A DNA stretch of 64,000 nucleotides, from NCBI RefSeq assembly GCF_017352375.1, contig NZ_JAFEVR010000016.1:124001-188000 (forward strand), given 5' to 3'. This DNA is from Mycolicibacterium sp. S2-37. GTDB lineage: Bacteria > Actinomycetota > Actinomycetes > Mycobacteriales > Mycobacteriaceae. A program made the position numbers and the translations under genes. Below the pieces are notes generated by a model, which worked only from the letters and a program-made list of their open reading frames with translations, ran no database searches and was not told the origin of the DNA. Position 1 is the stretch's first letter; the number at the start of each line of letters is the position of its first letter. This document shows positions 52,518 through 59,807 of this stretch, piece by piece.

Positions 52518-52957
52518 GCCCCGATCCCGACGGCGGCGACCGGCCCACCGCGACGCCGTTCCTGGCCGCGCTGGTCATCATCGTGCTCATCGTGATCGGA
52601 ATCTGGGCGGTCAACGTCTTCGAGGGCGACGACCTCACTGACGAGCAACAGATCGGCCGCACCGCGGTCGCCCAGAACGACGCCGTCCAGCGCAGGGACT
52701 TCGCCGATTTCCAGGCCTACACCTGTCGCGAGCTGCAGGGCAGCGAGGCCGATTTCACTGCGGCGCAACAGAAGTCATCGCAACAGCAGGGCCACCGGTT
52801 CATCGACGGGGTGAGCGGTGTGACGGTGGACGGCGACCGCGCGACCGGCACGGTCACCTACCACTTCGACAAGGCGCCGGACGCGAAAACCGAGGTGAAG
52901 ACCACCTTCGTTCGCGAGGACGGGGCGTGGAAGGTCTGTTCGGTGGGTCCCAGTTAG
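52514..52957 (+). CDS. Small membrane-anchored protein, paralogue of the 35147 gene product
   Basis: 147 residues. Short N-terminus, one membrane helix (PFLAALVIIVLIVIGIWAVNVF), then an extracytoplasmic domain of about 110 residues (DEQQIGRTAVAQNDAVQRRDFADFQAYTC...DGAWKVCSVGP). Helix with a Cys and final WKVC match the outer domain of the Rv0361-like protein at 35147. The two cysteines probably form a disulfide outside. GTG 52514 overlaps the purT stop (GTGA). Within the purT-rhodanese-metZ operon, which suggests no obvious function. Confidence 0.72.
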   Translation: MSPDPDGGDRPTATPFLAALVIIVLIVIGIWAVNVFEGDDLTDEQQIGRTAVAQNDAVQRRDFADFQAYTCRELQGSEADFTAAQQKSSQQQGHRFIDGVSGVTVDGDRATGTVTYHFDKAPDAKTEVKTTFVREDGAWKVCSVGPS

Positions 52958-52976
52958 GTATGGGACACTCACGGCC

Positions 52977-53396
52977 GTGAGCTATGCGGGAGACATCACG
53001 CCGGAGGAGGCCTGGCAGGTACTCGATCAGAACCCGGACGCCGTGCTGGTGGACTGTCGTACCGACGCCGAATGGCGCTTCGTCGGCGTACCGGATCTGT
53101 CGCCGCTCTCCCGTGAGGTCGTGTTCATCGAGTGGAACCGCACCGACGGCACCCATAACGACGGATTCGTCGACGACCTCGTCGAGCAGATCGGAGAGCC
53201 CGGCGCCAACGAGCGCCCGGTGGTGTTCCTGTGCCGGTCGGGCAACCGCTCGATCGGCGCCGCGGAGGCGGCCACGGAGGCGGGGATCGGGCCGTCGTAC
53301 AACATCCTGTACGGCTTCGAGGGCGATCTCGACGAGCACCGGCACCGCGGCCGCACCGGCTGGAAAGCCGTCGGCCTCCCGTGGGTCCAGTCATGA
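52977..53396 (+). CDS. Rhodanese-like sulfurtransferase (Rv0390-like)
   Basis: 139 residues, one rhodanese domain. Active-site loop FLCRSGNRS with Cys86, which carries a persulfide. LVDCRTDAEWRFVGVPDL is the conserved N-terminal block and GFEGDLD the final motif. It sits directly before metZ with a four-base overlap (ATGA), so it likely helps sulfur handling for homocysteine synthesis, though that is inference. GTG 52977; I see no ribosome site, but GACACT lies seven bases upstream. Confidence 0.9.
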   Translation: MSYAGDITPEEAWQVLDQNPDAVLVDCRTDAEWRFVGVPDLSPLSREVVFIEWNRTDGTHNDGFVDDLVEQIGEPGANERPVVFLCRSGNRSIGAAEAATEAGIGPSYNILYGFEGDLDEHRHRGRTGWKAVGLPWVQS

Positions 53397-54619
53397 GCGA
53401 ACAGGACGTGCCGTCGGTTCGGATCCCGGCCGAACTCCCCGACGGCGTCAGTCAGGCCACGATCGGGGTGCGCGGCGGATTGCTGCGCTCCGGGTTCGAG
53501 GAGACGGCCGAGGCCATGTACCTCACCTCGGGGTACGTGTACGCCTCGGCGGCCGAGGCGGAGAAGGCGTTCACCGGCGAGATCGACCGCTACGTCTACT
53601 CCCGCTACGGCAATCCGACCATCTCCATGTTCGAGGAGCGGCTGCGGCTGATGGAAGGTGCGCCGGCGTGCTTCGCGACGGCGACCGGCATGGCTGCGGT
53701 GTTCACCTCGCTGGGGGCGCTGCTGGGCGCGGGCGACCGGCTGGTGGCCGCGCGCAGTCTGTTCGGTTCCTGCTTCGTGGTGTGCAACGAGATCCTGCCC
53801 CGCTGGGGCGTGGAGACGGTGTTCGTCGACGGCGACGACCTCGCCCAGTGGGAGGAGGCGCTGTCGGTTCCCACGCAGGCGGTGTTCTTCGAGACGCCGT
53901 CGAACCCCATGCAGTCGCTGGTCGACATCGCGGCGGTGACCGAGCTCGCGCGCGCGGCGGGAGCGAAGGTTGTGCTGGACAACGTGTTCGCCACCCCGCT
54001 GCTGCAGCAGGGTTTTCCGCTCGGGGTCGACGTGGTGGTGTACTCGGGCACCAAGCACATCGACGGGCAGGGCCGGGTGCTGGGCGGGGCGATCCTCGGA
54101 TCGAAGGACTACATCGACGGGCCGGTGCAGAAGCTCATGCGCCACACCGGCCCGGCGCTCAGCGCATTCAACGCGTGGATCCTGCTCAAGGGCCTGGAGA
54201 CGCTGGCCGTGCGGGTCGACTACTCCAACCGGTCGGCCCTGCAGATCGCCCGCTTCCTCGAAGAGCACCGATCGGTGAGCTGGGTGAAGTACCCGTTCCT
54301 CGAGTCGCACCCGCAGTACGACCTCGCCAAGCGCCAGATGGCCGGCGGCGGCACCGTCGTGACCTTCGCACTCTCCGCCCCTGAAGGCCGCGCCAAGGAC
54401 CGCGCGTTCGACGTTCTCGACAAGCTCGAGTTGATCGACATCTCCAACAACCTCGGCGACGCCAAGTCGCTGATCACGCACCCCGCCACGACCACGCACC
54501 GCGCGATGGGACCCGATGGACGGGCGGCGATCGGTCTCGACGACGGTGTCGTCCGGGTCTCGGTGGGCCTGGAAGGCACGCAGGACCTGCTCGACGATCT
54601 CGACCGGGCGCTGGGCTGA
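53393..54619 (+). CDS. metZ: O-succinylhomoserine sulfhydrylase
   Basis: 408 residues, PLP enzyme of the Cys/Met metabolism family. It converts O-succinylhomoserine (or the acetyl ester) and sulfide to homocysteine. Motifs: YSRYGNPTISMFEERL near the substrate pocket, ATGMAAVFTSL, ETPSNPMQSLVDI, VLDNVFATPLLQQ (PLP ring Asp), and YSGTKHIDGQGR with the Schiff-base Lys221. C-terminal SLGD-equivalent LGDAKSLITHPATTTH. ATG 53393 overlaps the rhodanese stop. Followed without gap by a small gene (TGA-GTG). Homologue of Rv0391. Confidence 0.96.
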   Translation: MSEQDVPSVRIPAELPDGVSQATIGVRGGLLRSGFEETAEAMYLTSGYVYASAAEAEKAFTGEIDRYVYSRYGNPTISMFEERLRLMEGAPACFATATGMAAVFTSLGALLGAGDRLVAARSLFGSCFVVCNEILPRWGVETVFVDGDDLAQWEEALSVPTQAVFFETPSNPMQSLVDIAAVTELARAAGAKVVLDNVFATPLLQQGFPLGVDVVVYSGTKHIDGQGRVLGGAILGSKDYIDGPVQKLMRHTGPALSAFNAWILLKGLETLAVRVDYSNRSALQIARFLEEHRSVSWVKYPFLESHPQYDLAKRQMAGGGTVVTFALSAPEGRAKDRAFDVLDKLELIDISNNLGDAKSLITHPATTTHRAMGPDGRAAIGLDDGVVRVSVGLEGTQDLLDDLDRALG

Positions 54620-54997
54620 GTGTCGAAGCGGACCGAGGCGAAGAAGGCGCGCCGCCGGAAACGGCAGACCAAACGCGCCCCGCAGTGGACGCCCACAGAC
54701 GACGATCTGACCGCTGTCGACGCCGAACTCACCGAGCGCGGGTGGGAATTCGACGTCGACAACTCCACCGACGAACTCGCGACCTGGTTCTATCCGCCGT
54801 CCGGCTTCGACCCCGTCGACCACGACGTCGAGTCGGTGACGCGCATCTGGCTGACCGCGGACGACGTGTGGCATGTGATCCTCGTCGGGGCGGGTGAGGA
54901 CGGTATCGACTACGTGTTCAGCGCCGGCGAGTTACTCGACCAGCTCGAGGCGATCGAGGCCTATCGACTCGGTCACCCGGCACCGCGGTTGGGCTGA
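54620..54997 (+). CDS. Conserved hypothetical protein at the end of the purT-metZ operon
   Basis: 125 residues, cytoplasmic. Very basic N-terminus (SKRTEAKKARRRKRQTKRAP) followed by an acidic single domain with four or five aromatic positions (WEFDVDNSTDELATWFYPPSG, TRIWLTADDVWHVILVG, GIDYVFSAGELLDQLEAIEAY). No motif that I recognise. The GTG immediately follows the metZ TGA, which indicates strong coupling. The basic tail could contact nucleic acid; that is a guess. Confidence 0.68.
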   Translation: MSKRTEAKKARRRKRQTKRAPQWTPTDDDLTAVDAELTERGWEFDVDNSTDELATWFYPPSGFDPVDHDVESVTRIWLTADDVWHVILVGAGEDGIDYVFSAGELLDQLEAIEAYRLGHPAPRLG

Positions 54998-55007
54998 TCT
55001 GCCGCGC

Positions 55008-55083
55008 CGACAGTGCATCCATGGCGGCATCGCGGCGCGAACCCCGCCCTGAGCGCACTCTCGCGACCGTGAACGCACATTCG
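55008..55083 (-). repeat. 76-bp dispersed repeat, copy B
   Basis: Minus-strand copy of the element at 32896-32971, in the gap between the operon end and the convergent SDR gene. Outer arms are partly decayed (6 of 8 pairs by my count); inner arms GGCGG and CCGCC still pair. The most conserved parts are the two ends and the GTGCG and CAGGGCGG blocks. Confidence 0.6.
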
Positions 55084-55088
55084 CGCGC

Positions 55089-55952
55089 TCAGTTCTTGGT
55101 GTCGCCTTCGACCACGCCCAGCGCTGCCTGTGCGCGCGACTCGTAGTTCTGCCGCTTGGCCGTGTCGAACTCCAGGAACACGTTGTCCAGGCCCAGCTTC
55201 CTGTTCATCCAGCGGCGTCCGCGCGGACCCAGCAGCTGGGCGGCCTGTGCGGTGAACCGCAGGAACGGCGGCACCGCGACGTGCGTCTTCGGCTTGTCGA
55301 GCGTCTTGACGATGGCGGCGGCGATGTCCTCGGGTTCGACCGGCTTGGTGCCGATGGTCTCGCGGGTACCGGAGATCAGATCGGTGTTGGTGAACGGCGG
55401 CATCACCACCGAGACGTGCACGCCCTTGGGTGCCATCTCGTCGGCCAGCGCGGCGGACAGTCCGACGACGCCGAACTTCGCGCCCACGTAGACCACCTGA
55501 CCCGGCACCGGGATCACGCCGGACAGCGACGCGATGTTGATGATGTGGCCCCGTCCGCGGGCGACCATGTCGGGCAGCGCCAGCTGACAGCCCGCGATGA
55601 CGCCGTAGAGGTTCACCTCGATCGACGAGCGGATCGATTGTTCGGACTGCTCGAGGAACGGGCCGATCGGCATCACGCCCGCGTTGTTGATCAACACGTC
55701 GATGTGGCCGCCGCCGTCCGTGCGGGCCTTGTCCAGGAACGAGGCGAAGGACTCCCGGTCGGTGACGTCGAGGGGATAGCCCGACACCGGCCCGAGGTTG
55801 GTCAGCTTGGCCACCGAGGATTCCTGGAGGGCGACGTCGCGGTCGCCGATCACCACGCGGGCGCCGCGCTTGAGGAGCGCCTCGGCGGTCGCGTATCCGA
55901 TGCCCCGCGCAGCTCCGGTGATGGCGATGGTCTTGCCACGGATGTTGTCCAT
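55089..55952 (-). CDS. Short-chain dehydrogenase/reductase
   Basis: 287 residues. TGAARGIGYA near 12-21, LINNAGVM near 85-92, a Ser in NIASLSG, and YVGAK near 152-156. The C-terminal 60 residues extend past the SDR core (FLRFTAQAAQLLGPRGRRWMNRKLGLD) and look membrane- or lipid-associated. Typical of mycobacterial SDRs involved in lipid or steroid metabolism. Preceded by a 20-bp palindrome at 55959-55978. ATG 55952. Confidence 0.85.
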   Translation of the reverse strand: MDNIRGKTIAITGAARGIGYATAEALLKRGARVVIGDRDVALQESSVAKLTNLGPVSGYPLDVTDRESFASFLDKARTDGGGHIDVLINNAGVMPIGPFLEQSEQSIRSSIEVNLYGVIAGCQLALPDMVARGRGHIINIASLSGVIPVPGQVVYVGAKFGVVGLSAALADEMAPKGVHVSVVMPPFTNTDLISGTRETIGTKPVEPEDIAAAIVKTLDKPKTHVAVPPFLRFTAQAAQLLGPRGRRWMNRKLGLDNVFLEFDTAKRQNYESRAQAALGVVEGDTKN

Positions 55953-55958
55953 GTCACG

Positions 55959-55978
55959 AACTTTACAGGTGTCAAGTT
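55959..55978. promoter_or_regulatory. Palindromic operator upstream of the SDR gene
   Basis: Imperfect 20-bp palindrome, AACTTTACAG followed by GTGTCAAGTT (8 of 10 positions pair), seven bases upstream of ATG 55952. Probably a TetR-family site; no regulator gene is adjacent, so it would be a distant regulator's target. Confidence 0.55.
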
Positions 55979-56088
55979 TTCACCGGAAGGGGGCCGGCCG
56001 ACAGCCGAGCTGGGGGGATTTCGGATCGTCGTGAGCAGAACAGCGGGTGTGGAATGCGGTCGGGCGATGTGCGTTGGACAGTGGGGTG

Positions 56089-56595
56089 ATGCACGTGTCG
56101 ACGGTCGAAGAACTGGAGTTCGTGGCGGTGGGTCAGGACGACCCACTCGCCCAGCCGCTGTTGGCTGAACTGGCCCAGGAGTACGCCGATCGCTACGACG
56201 GGCGGCGAGACGCCATCCTGGGCTGGCTGACCCGCTATCCGCCCGGCGAGTTCGCCCCACCTGGCGGGACGCTGCTGATCGGCCTGTGCGACGGACAGCC
56301 GGTGACCGGTGGCGCCTTCCGCCGCTTCGGTGACGTCGAGGGGCTGGAGACCGCCGAGCTCAAGCGCATCTGGACCGACAGCGGCAATCGCCGCAAGGGA
56401 TACGCGCGTGCACTGCTGGCGGTTCTCGAAGCCGAAGCCGCCGCCCGCGGATACCGGCGGGTCTGTCTGACGACGGGGGATCGGCAGCCCGAGGCCGAAG
56501 CGTTGTATCTGGCCGCCGGGTACCACCGGCTCGACCAGCCGCTGCCCGCCGACGGCGAGGTCTATCCCGTTGCGTTCGCCAAGCGGCTGTCATGA
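56089..56595 (+). CDS. GNAT-family N-acetyltransferase
   Basis: 168 residues. Single GNAT domain: the acetyl-CoA-binding motif RRKGYARALLAVLEAEAAARGYRRVCL near 105-131 (R/Q-x-x-G-x-A-type) and AEALYLAAGYHRL near the end. Substrate (small molecule, antibiotic or protein amine) not known. ATG 56089 has GTGGGG nearby and GACAGT six bases further up. Its stop overlaps the ATG of the next gene (ATGA), a two-gene operon. Confidence 0.82.
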   Translation: MHVSTVEELEFVAVGQDDPLAQPLLAELAQEYADRYDGRRDAILGWLTRYPPGEFAPPGGTLLIGLCDGQPVTGGAFRRFGDVEGLETAELKRIWTDSGNRRKGYARALLAVLEAEAAARGYRRVCLTTGDRQPEAEALYLAAGYHRLDQPLPADGEVYPVAFAKRLS

Positions 56596-57701
56596 CCGTC
56601 CCGCTGTCGATCCTCGATCTGTCGCCGATCCCCGAGGGTGCGGATGCCGCGACCGCGCTGCGCAACACCATCGACCTGGCCCGCCACGCCGAAGACTGGG
56701 GATATCGCCGCTACTGGGTCGCCGAACACCACTTCGTGTCGGTGGCGAGCTCCGCGCCTGCGGTGCTGATCGGGCAGATCGCGGCGGCCACCGAACGGAT
56801 CCGGGTCGGCGCGGCCGCCGTTCAGCTCGGGCACACGACCGCCGTGGCCGTGGTAGAGAGCTTCGGCATCCTCGAGGCGCTGTACCCGGGTCGCATCGAC
56901 CTCGGGCTCGGCCGCAGCGCGCAGCGGCGGCACGACGCCCAGGCGCAGGCGGTGGCGCAGCAGCCCAGGCCGTGGCACGAGGTCGACGGTCTGGTGATCC
57001 CCGCGCCGTTCGACGTGTCCGTGCTCATGCGCAACCCACGGCTGACGGCCCGGATGTCGGTGCTCCAGCAGCCTGCCGCGGTCGCACCGGATTTCGCCGA
57101 CCAGGTGGGCGACGTCCTGGCCATGCTGGCCGGCACCTACGCCGTCGGTGACGTCGACGCCCACGTCATTCCGGGCGAGGGTGCCGACCTCACCCCGTGG
57201 ATCTTCGGCAGCAGCCCCGGTCAGAGCGCGAAAGTCGCTGCTACGCAGGGGCTTCCATTCGTCGCGAGCTACCACATCACCCCGGCCGGCGCACTCGACG
57301 CGGTCGAGGCCTACCGGGCGGCGTTCACCCCGTCGTCCCGGCTGTCCGAACCCTATGTCGTGGTGTCCGCCGACGTCGTCGTCGCCGACGACACCGCCAC
57401 CGCACGCCATCTCGCGTCGAGCTACGGCCACTGGGTGCACTCCATCCGCGCCGGCGACGGAGCCGTCCCCTATCCCGATCCCGACCGATCTGTACCGCTC
57501 ACCGCCGAACAGCAGGAGCTCGTGCGCGACCGCACGGCGACGCAGTTCGTCGGCGACCCCGACGAGGTGGCAGAGCGGCTGCAGATCCTGCAGAAGGTCA
57601 CCGGTGCCGACGAACTCGTCATCACCTCCGTCACCCACGGCCATGCCGATCGCCTGCGGTCCCATGAATTGATCGCCAAGCGCTGGGGTCTGGCTGCCTG
57701 A
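56592..57701 (+). CDS. LLM-class flavin-dependent oxidoreductase
   Basis: 369 residues. Begins LSILDLSPIPEGADAATALRNTIDLARHAEDWGYRRYWVAEHH, the start of the MsnO8/LuxA-like FMN-dependent branch, with EHH and SSAPAVLIGQIAAATERIRVGAAAVQLGHTTAVAVVESFG in family order. It is likely to use reduced FMN and O2 and to act on an unidentified substrate. Separate from the F420 branch seen at 28266 and 58797. Coupled to the GNAT gene by a four-base overlap. Confidence 0.82.
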   Translation: MTVPLSILDLSPIPEGADAATALRNTIDLARHAEDWGYRRYWVAEHHFVSVASSAPAVLIGQIAAATERIRVGAAAVQLGHTTAVAVVESFGILEALYPGRIDLGLGRSAQRRHDAQAQAVAQQPRPWHEVDGLVIPAPFDVSVLMRNPRLTARMSVLQQPAAVAPDFADQVGDVLAMLAGTYAVGDVDAHVIPGEGADLTPWIFGSSPGQSAKVAATQGLPFVASYHITPAGALDAVEAYRAAFTPSSRLSEPYVVVSADVVVADDTATARHLASSYGHWVHSIRAGDGAVPYPDPDRSVPLTAEQQELVRDRTATQFVGDPDEVAERLQILQKVTGADELVITSVTHGHADRLRSHELIAKRWGLAA

Positions 57702-57711
57702 GCTGCCTTTG

Positions 57712-57717
57712 TAAGCT
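57712..57717 (+). promoter_or_regulatory. -10 element TAAGCT, leaderless-type promoter
   Basis: TAAGCT is six bases before GTG 57724, and no ribosome-binding site is present. Confidence 0.45.
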
Positions 57718-57723
57718 GGCGCA

Positions 57724-58032
57724 GTGCCTTTGGCCGCGGGACTCTCGCAGGCGAGCGTGGGGTGGTTGATCCTGCTCGCCGCGGCGCTGACGGCCATCGC
57801 GGGCGTGTCGTTGCGCGCCTTCGTCGGCCGCCGGGCGGACCGGCACGCCATCGGGCGGCTGACGCGACGGATGCGCGAGACGGCGCTGGCCCGCAAGGTG
57901 TTCGGCCCGGTGTACCACGATGCGCTCGACCCCGACGAACTCGACCAGACGATCCTGATGCCGACGATCGTGGTGGCCTGCGGGCTGTGTCTGACGGCGG
58001 TGTTCCTGCTCGGCTACCGCATCCTCACCTGA
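57724..58032 (+). CDS. Small two-helix membrane protein
   Basis: 102 residues. Hydrophobic helices near 10-30 (VGWLILLAAALTAIAGVSL) and 80-98 (PTIVVACGLCLTAVFLLGY), joined by a basic/acidic cytoplasmic loop of about 45 residues. No domain is recognised. Leaderless-type GTG start. Ends inside the convergent MBL gene's last codons (8-base overlap). Confidence 0.6.
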   Translation: MPLAAGLSQASVGWLILLAAALTAIAGVSLRAFVGRRADRHAIGRLTRRMRETALARKVFGPVYHDALDPDELDQTILMPTIVVACGLCLTAVFLLGYRILT

Positions 58033-58762
58033 CCGGCGCAGCCGCCGCGGCGGCCGCGCGGATCGAGCCGCGCCACACCGGCCCGTGGCCCGGGACCAGG
58101 ATGTCGGTGTCCAGCGCACCGAGCGTCGCCAGGCTGCGCACACATCCCGCCTGGTCGTGGTTGAACATGGACGGCAGCAGCTGCGGACGGACACCGGTCA
58201 GCAGCGGGTGGCCGGTCACCAGCGCATCCCCGCTGACGAGCACGCCGTCCACCAGGTAGGAGCAGTGCCCGCCGGTGTGCCCGGGTGTGGGCACGGCCAC
58301 CGGCGCACCGGGCAGTCCGGCTGCGACCGAATCGGTCAGCGCCTGGGCGGTGGGGATCCCGCCGCGCGCCATCCCGCCCTTGCGGGTGATCGCGACCGAC
58401 CATCGCAGCCACCGGGGTTGCCACGCGTTCCGCGCGACATCGACCGGCGACACCTGCTCGAGGTAGTCCCGCCGGGCGTGGCCGACTTCGGCGGCGTGCG
58501 CGTACACCGGGATGCCGTCGCGTTCGGCGAGCGAGATCGCCGAGCCGAAGTGGTCGATGTGGGCGTGGGTCAACAGGATTGCGCGCACGTCGGTCATGCC
58601 GAATCCGAGCCTGTGTACCGATTCGACGACGTCGTCGCGGTGGCCCGGAAAGCCCGCGTCGATGAGCAGCACACCGGCGCCGTCGGTCACCAGCGTCCAG
58701 TTCACGAGGTCGGTCCGTGCGAGGTGGACGCGGTCGGTGACGGCCTCCAGCACTGCTGCCAT
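58025..58762 (-). CDS. MBL-fold metallo-hydrolase (Rv0406c-like)
   Basis: 245 residues. Classical metallo-beta-lactamase-fold motif LLTHAHIDHFGSA (HxHxDH), second-site His in PTPGHTGGHCSYLVDGVLVSGDALVTGH and the C-terminal PGHGPVW. It binds two metals (usually Zn2+) and hydrolyses an unidentified ester, thioester or lactone. ATG 58762 is six bases from the -10 TACACT. Divergent from fgd1, as Rv0406c is from fgd1 in M. tuberculosis, so the pair is conserved. Confidence 0.87.
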   Translation of the reverse strand: MAAVLEAVTDRVHLARTDLVNWTLVTDGAGVLLIDAGFPGHRDDVVESVHRLGFGMTDVRAILLTHAHIDHFGSAISLAERDGIPVYAHAAEVGHARRDYLEQVSPVDVARNAWQPRWLRWSVAITRKGGMARGGIPTAQALTDSVAAGLPGAPVAVPTPGHTGGHCSYLVDGVLVSGDALVTGHPLLTGVRPQLLPSMFNHDQAGCVRSLATLGALDTDILVPGHGPVWRGSIRAAAAAAAPVR

Positions 58763-58768
58763 GCGGTG

Positions 58769-58774
58769 AGTGTA
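58769..58774 (-). promoter_or_regulatory. -10 element TACACT, leaderless-type promoter
   Basis: On the minus strand TACACT is six bases before ATG 58762. The 34-bp gap to fgd1 must hold both promoters' starts. Confidence 0.5.
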
Positions 58775-58796
58775 GGGGGAGGAGTAGAAACGAACC

Positions 58797-59807
58797 GTGG
58801 CTGAACTCAAACTCGGATACAAGGCGTCGGCGGAGCAGTTCGCGCCCCGTGAACTCGTGGAGCTGGCCGTGGCGGCCGAATCCCATGGCATGGACAGCGC
58901 GACGGTCAGCGACCACTTCCAACCGTGGCGCCACGAGGGCGGCCACGCGCCTTTCTCGCTGGCCTGGATGACGGCCGTGGGCGAGCGCACCAAGCGGATC
59001 CAGCTCGGCACCTCGGTGCTGACGCCGACGTTCCGCTACAACCCCGCGGTGATCGCGCAGGCGTTCGCGACCATGGCCTGCCTCTACCCGGATCGGATCT
59101 TCCTCGGTGTGGGCACCGGTGAGGCGCTCAACGAGATCGCCACCGGGTACGAGGGTGACTGGCCGGACTTCAAGGAGCGCTTCGCGCGGCTGCGGGAGTC
59201 GGTCCGGCTGATGCGCGAGCTGTGGCTGGGCGACCGGGTGGATTTCGACGGCGAGTACTACCGCACCAAGGGCGCGTCCATCTACGACGTCCCCGAGGGC
59301 GGGGTGCCGGTCTACATCGCCGCAGGCGGCCCGGTGGTCGCCAAGTACGCCGGACGTGCGGGCGACGGTTTCATCTGCACCTCCGGCAAGGGCGAGGAGC
59401 TGTACAAGGACAAGCTCATCCCGGCGGTCAAGGAGGGTGCCGAGAAGGCCGAGCGAAACTCCGACGACATCGACCGGATGATCGAGATCAAGATCTCCTA
59501 CGACACGGATCCCGAGCTGGCGCTGGAGAACACGCGCTTCTGGGCGCCGCTCTCGCTGACCGCCGAACAGAAGCACAGCATCGACGATCCGATCGAGATG
59601 GAGAAGGCCGCCGACGAACTGCCGATCGAGCAGGTCGCCAAGCGGTGGATCGTCGCATCCGATCCGGACGAGGCCGTCGAGAAGGTCAAGGACTACGTGG
59701 ACTGGGGGCTCAACCACCTGGTGTTCCATGCCCCCGGCCACGATCAGCGCCGGTTCCTCGAACTGTTCAAGTCCGATCTCGAGCCCCGGTTGCGCAAGCT
59801 GGGTTAG
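58797..59807 (+). CDS. fgd1: F420-dependent glucose-6-phosphate dehydrogenase
   Basis: 336 residues. It oxidises glucose 6-phosphate to 6-phosphogluconolactone with F420, the main source of F420H2 in mycobacteria. Landmarks: LGYKASAEQFAPRELVELAVAAE, SDHFQPWRHEGGHAPFSLAWM with the substrate/F420-pocket residues, TSVLTPTFRYNPAVIAQAFATM, and GVGTGEALNE. Homologue of Rv0407. GTG 58797; a purine run GGGGGAGGAG sits about a dozen bases upstream. F420H2 supports oxidoreductases such as that at 28266. Its stop interlocks with the convergent gene (TTAG, four bases). Confidence 0.96.
   Translation: MAELKLGYKASAEQFAPRELVELAVAAESHGMDSATVSDHFQPWRHEGGHAPFSLAWMTAVGERTKRIQLGTSVLTPTFRYNPAVIAQAFATMACLYPDRIFLGVGTGEALNEIATGYEGDWPDFKERFARLRESVRLMRELWLGDRVDFDGEYYRTKGASIYDVPEGGVPVYIAAGGPVVAKYAGRAGDGFICTSGKGEELYKDKLIPAVKEGAEKAERNSDDIDRMIEIKISYDTDPELALENTRFWAPLSLTAEQKHSIDDPIEMEKAADELPIEQVAKRWIVASDPDEAVEKVKDYVDWGLNHLVFHAPGHDQRRFLELFKSDLEPRLRKLG

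Noticed and set aside
53027..54874. 615-codon minus-strand frame across rhodanese and metZ
   Set aside because: It covers metZ, whose plus-strand motifs are unambiguous; shadow only.
55953..55980. TTGACA on the minus strand at 55970-55975 as a -35 element of the SDR gene
   Set aside because: A 17-bp spacing would put the -10 inside the coding sequence; the hexamer is better explained as part of the palindromic operator.
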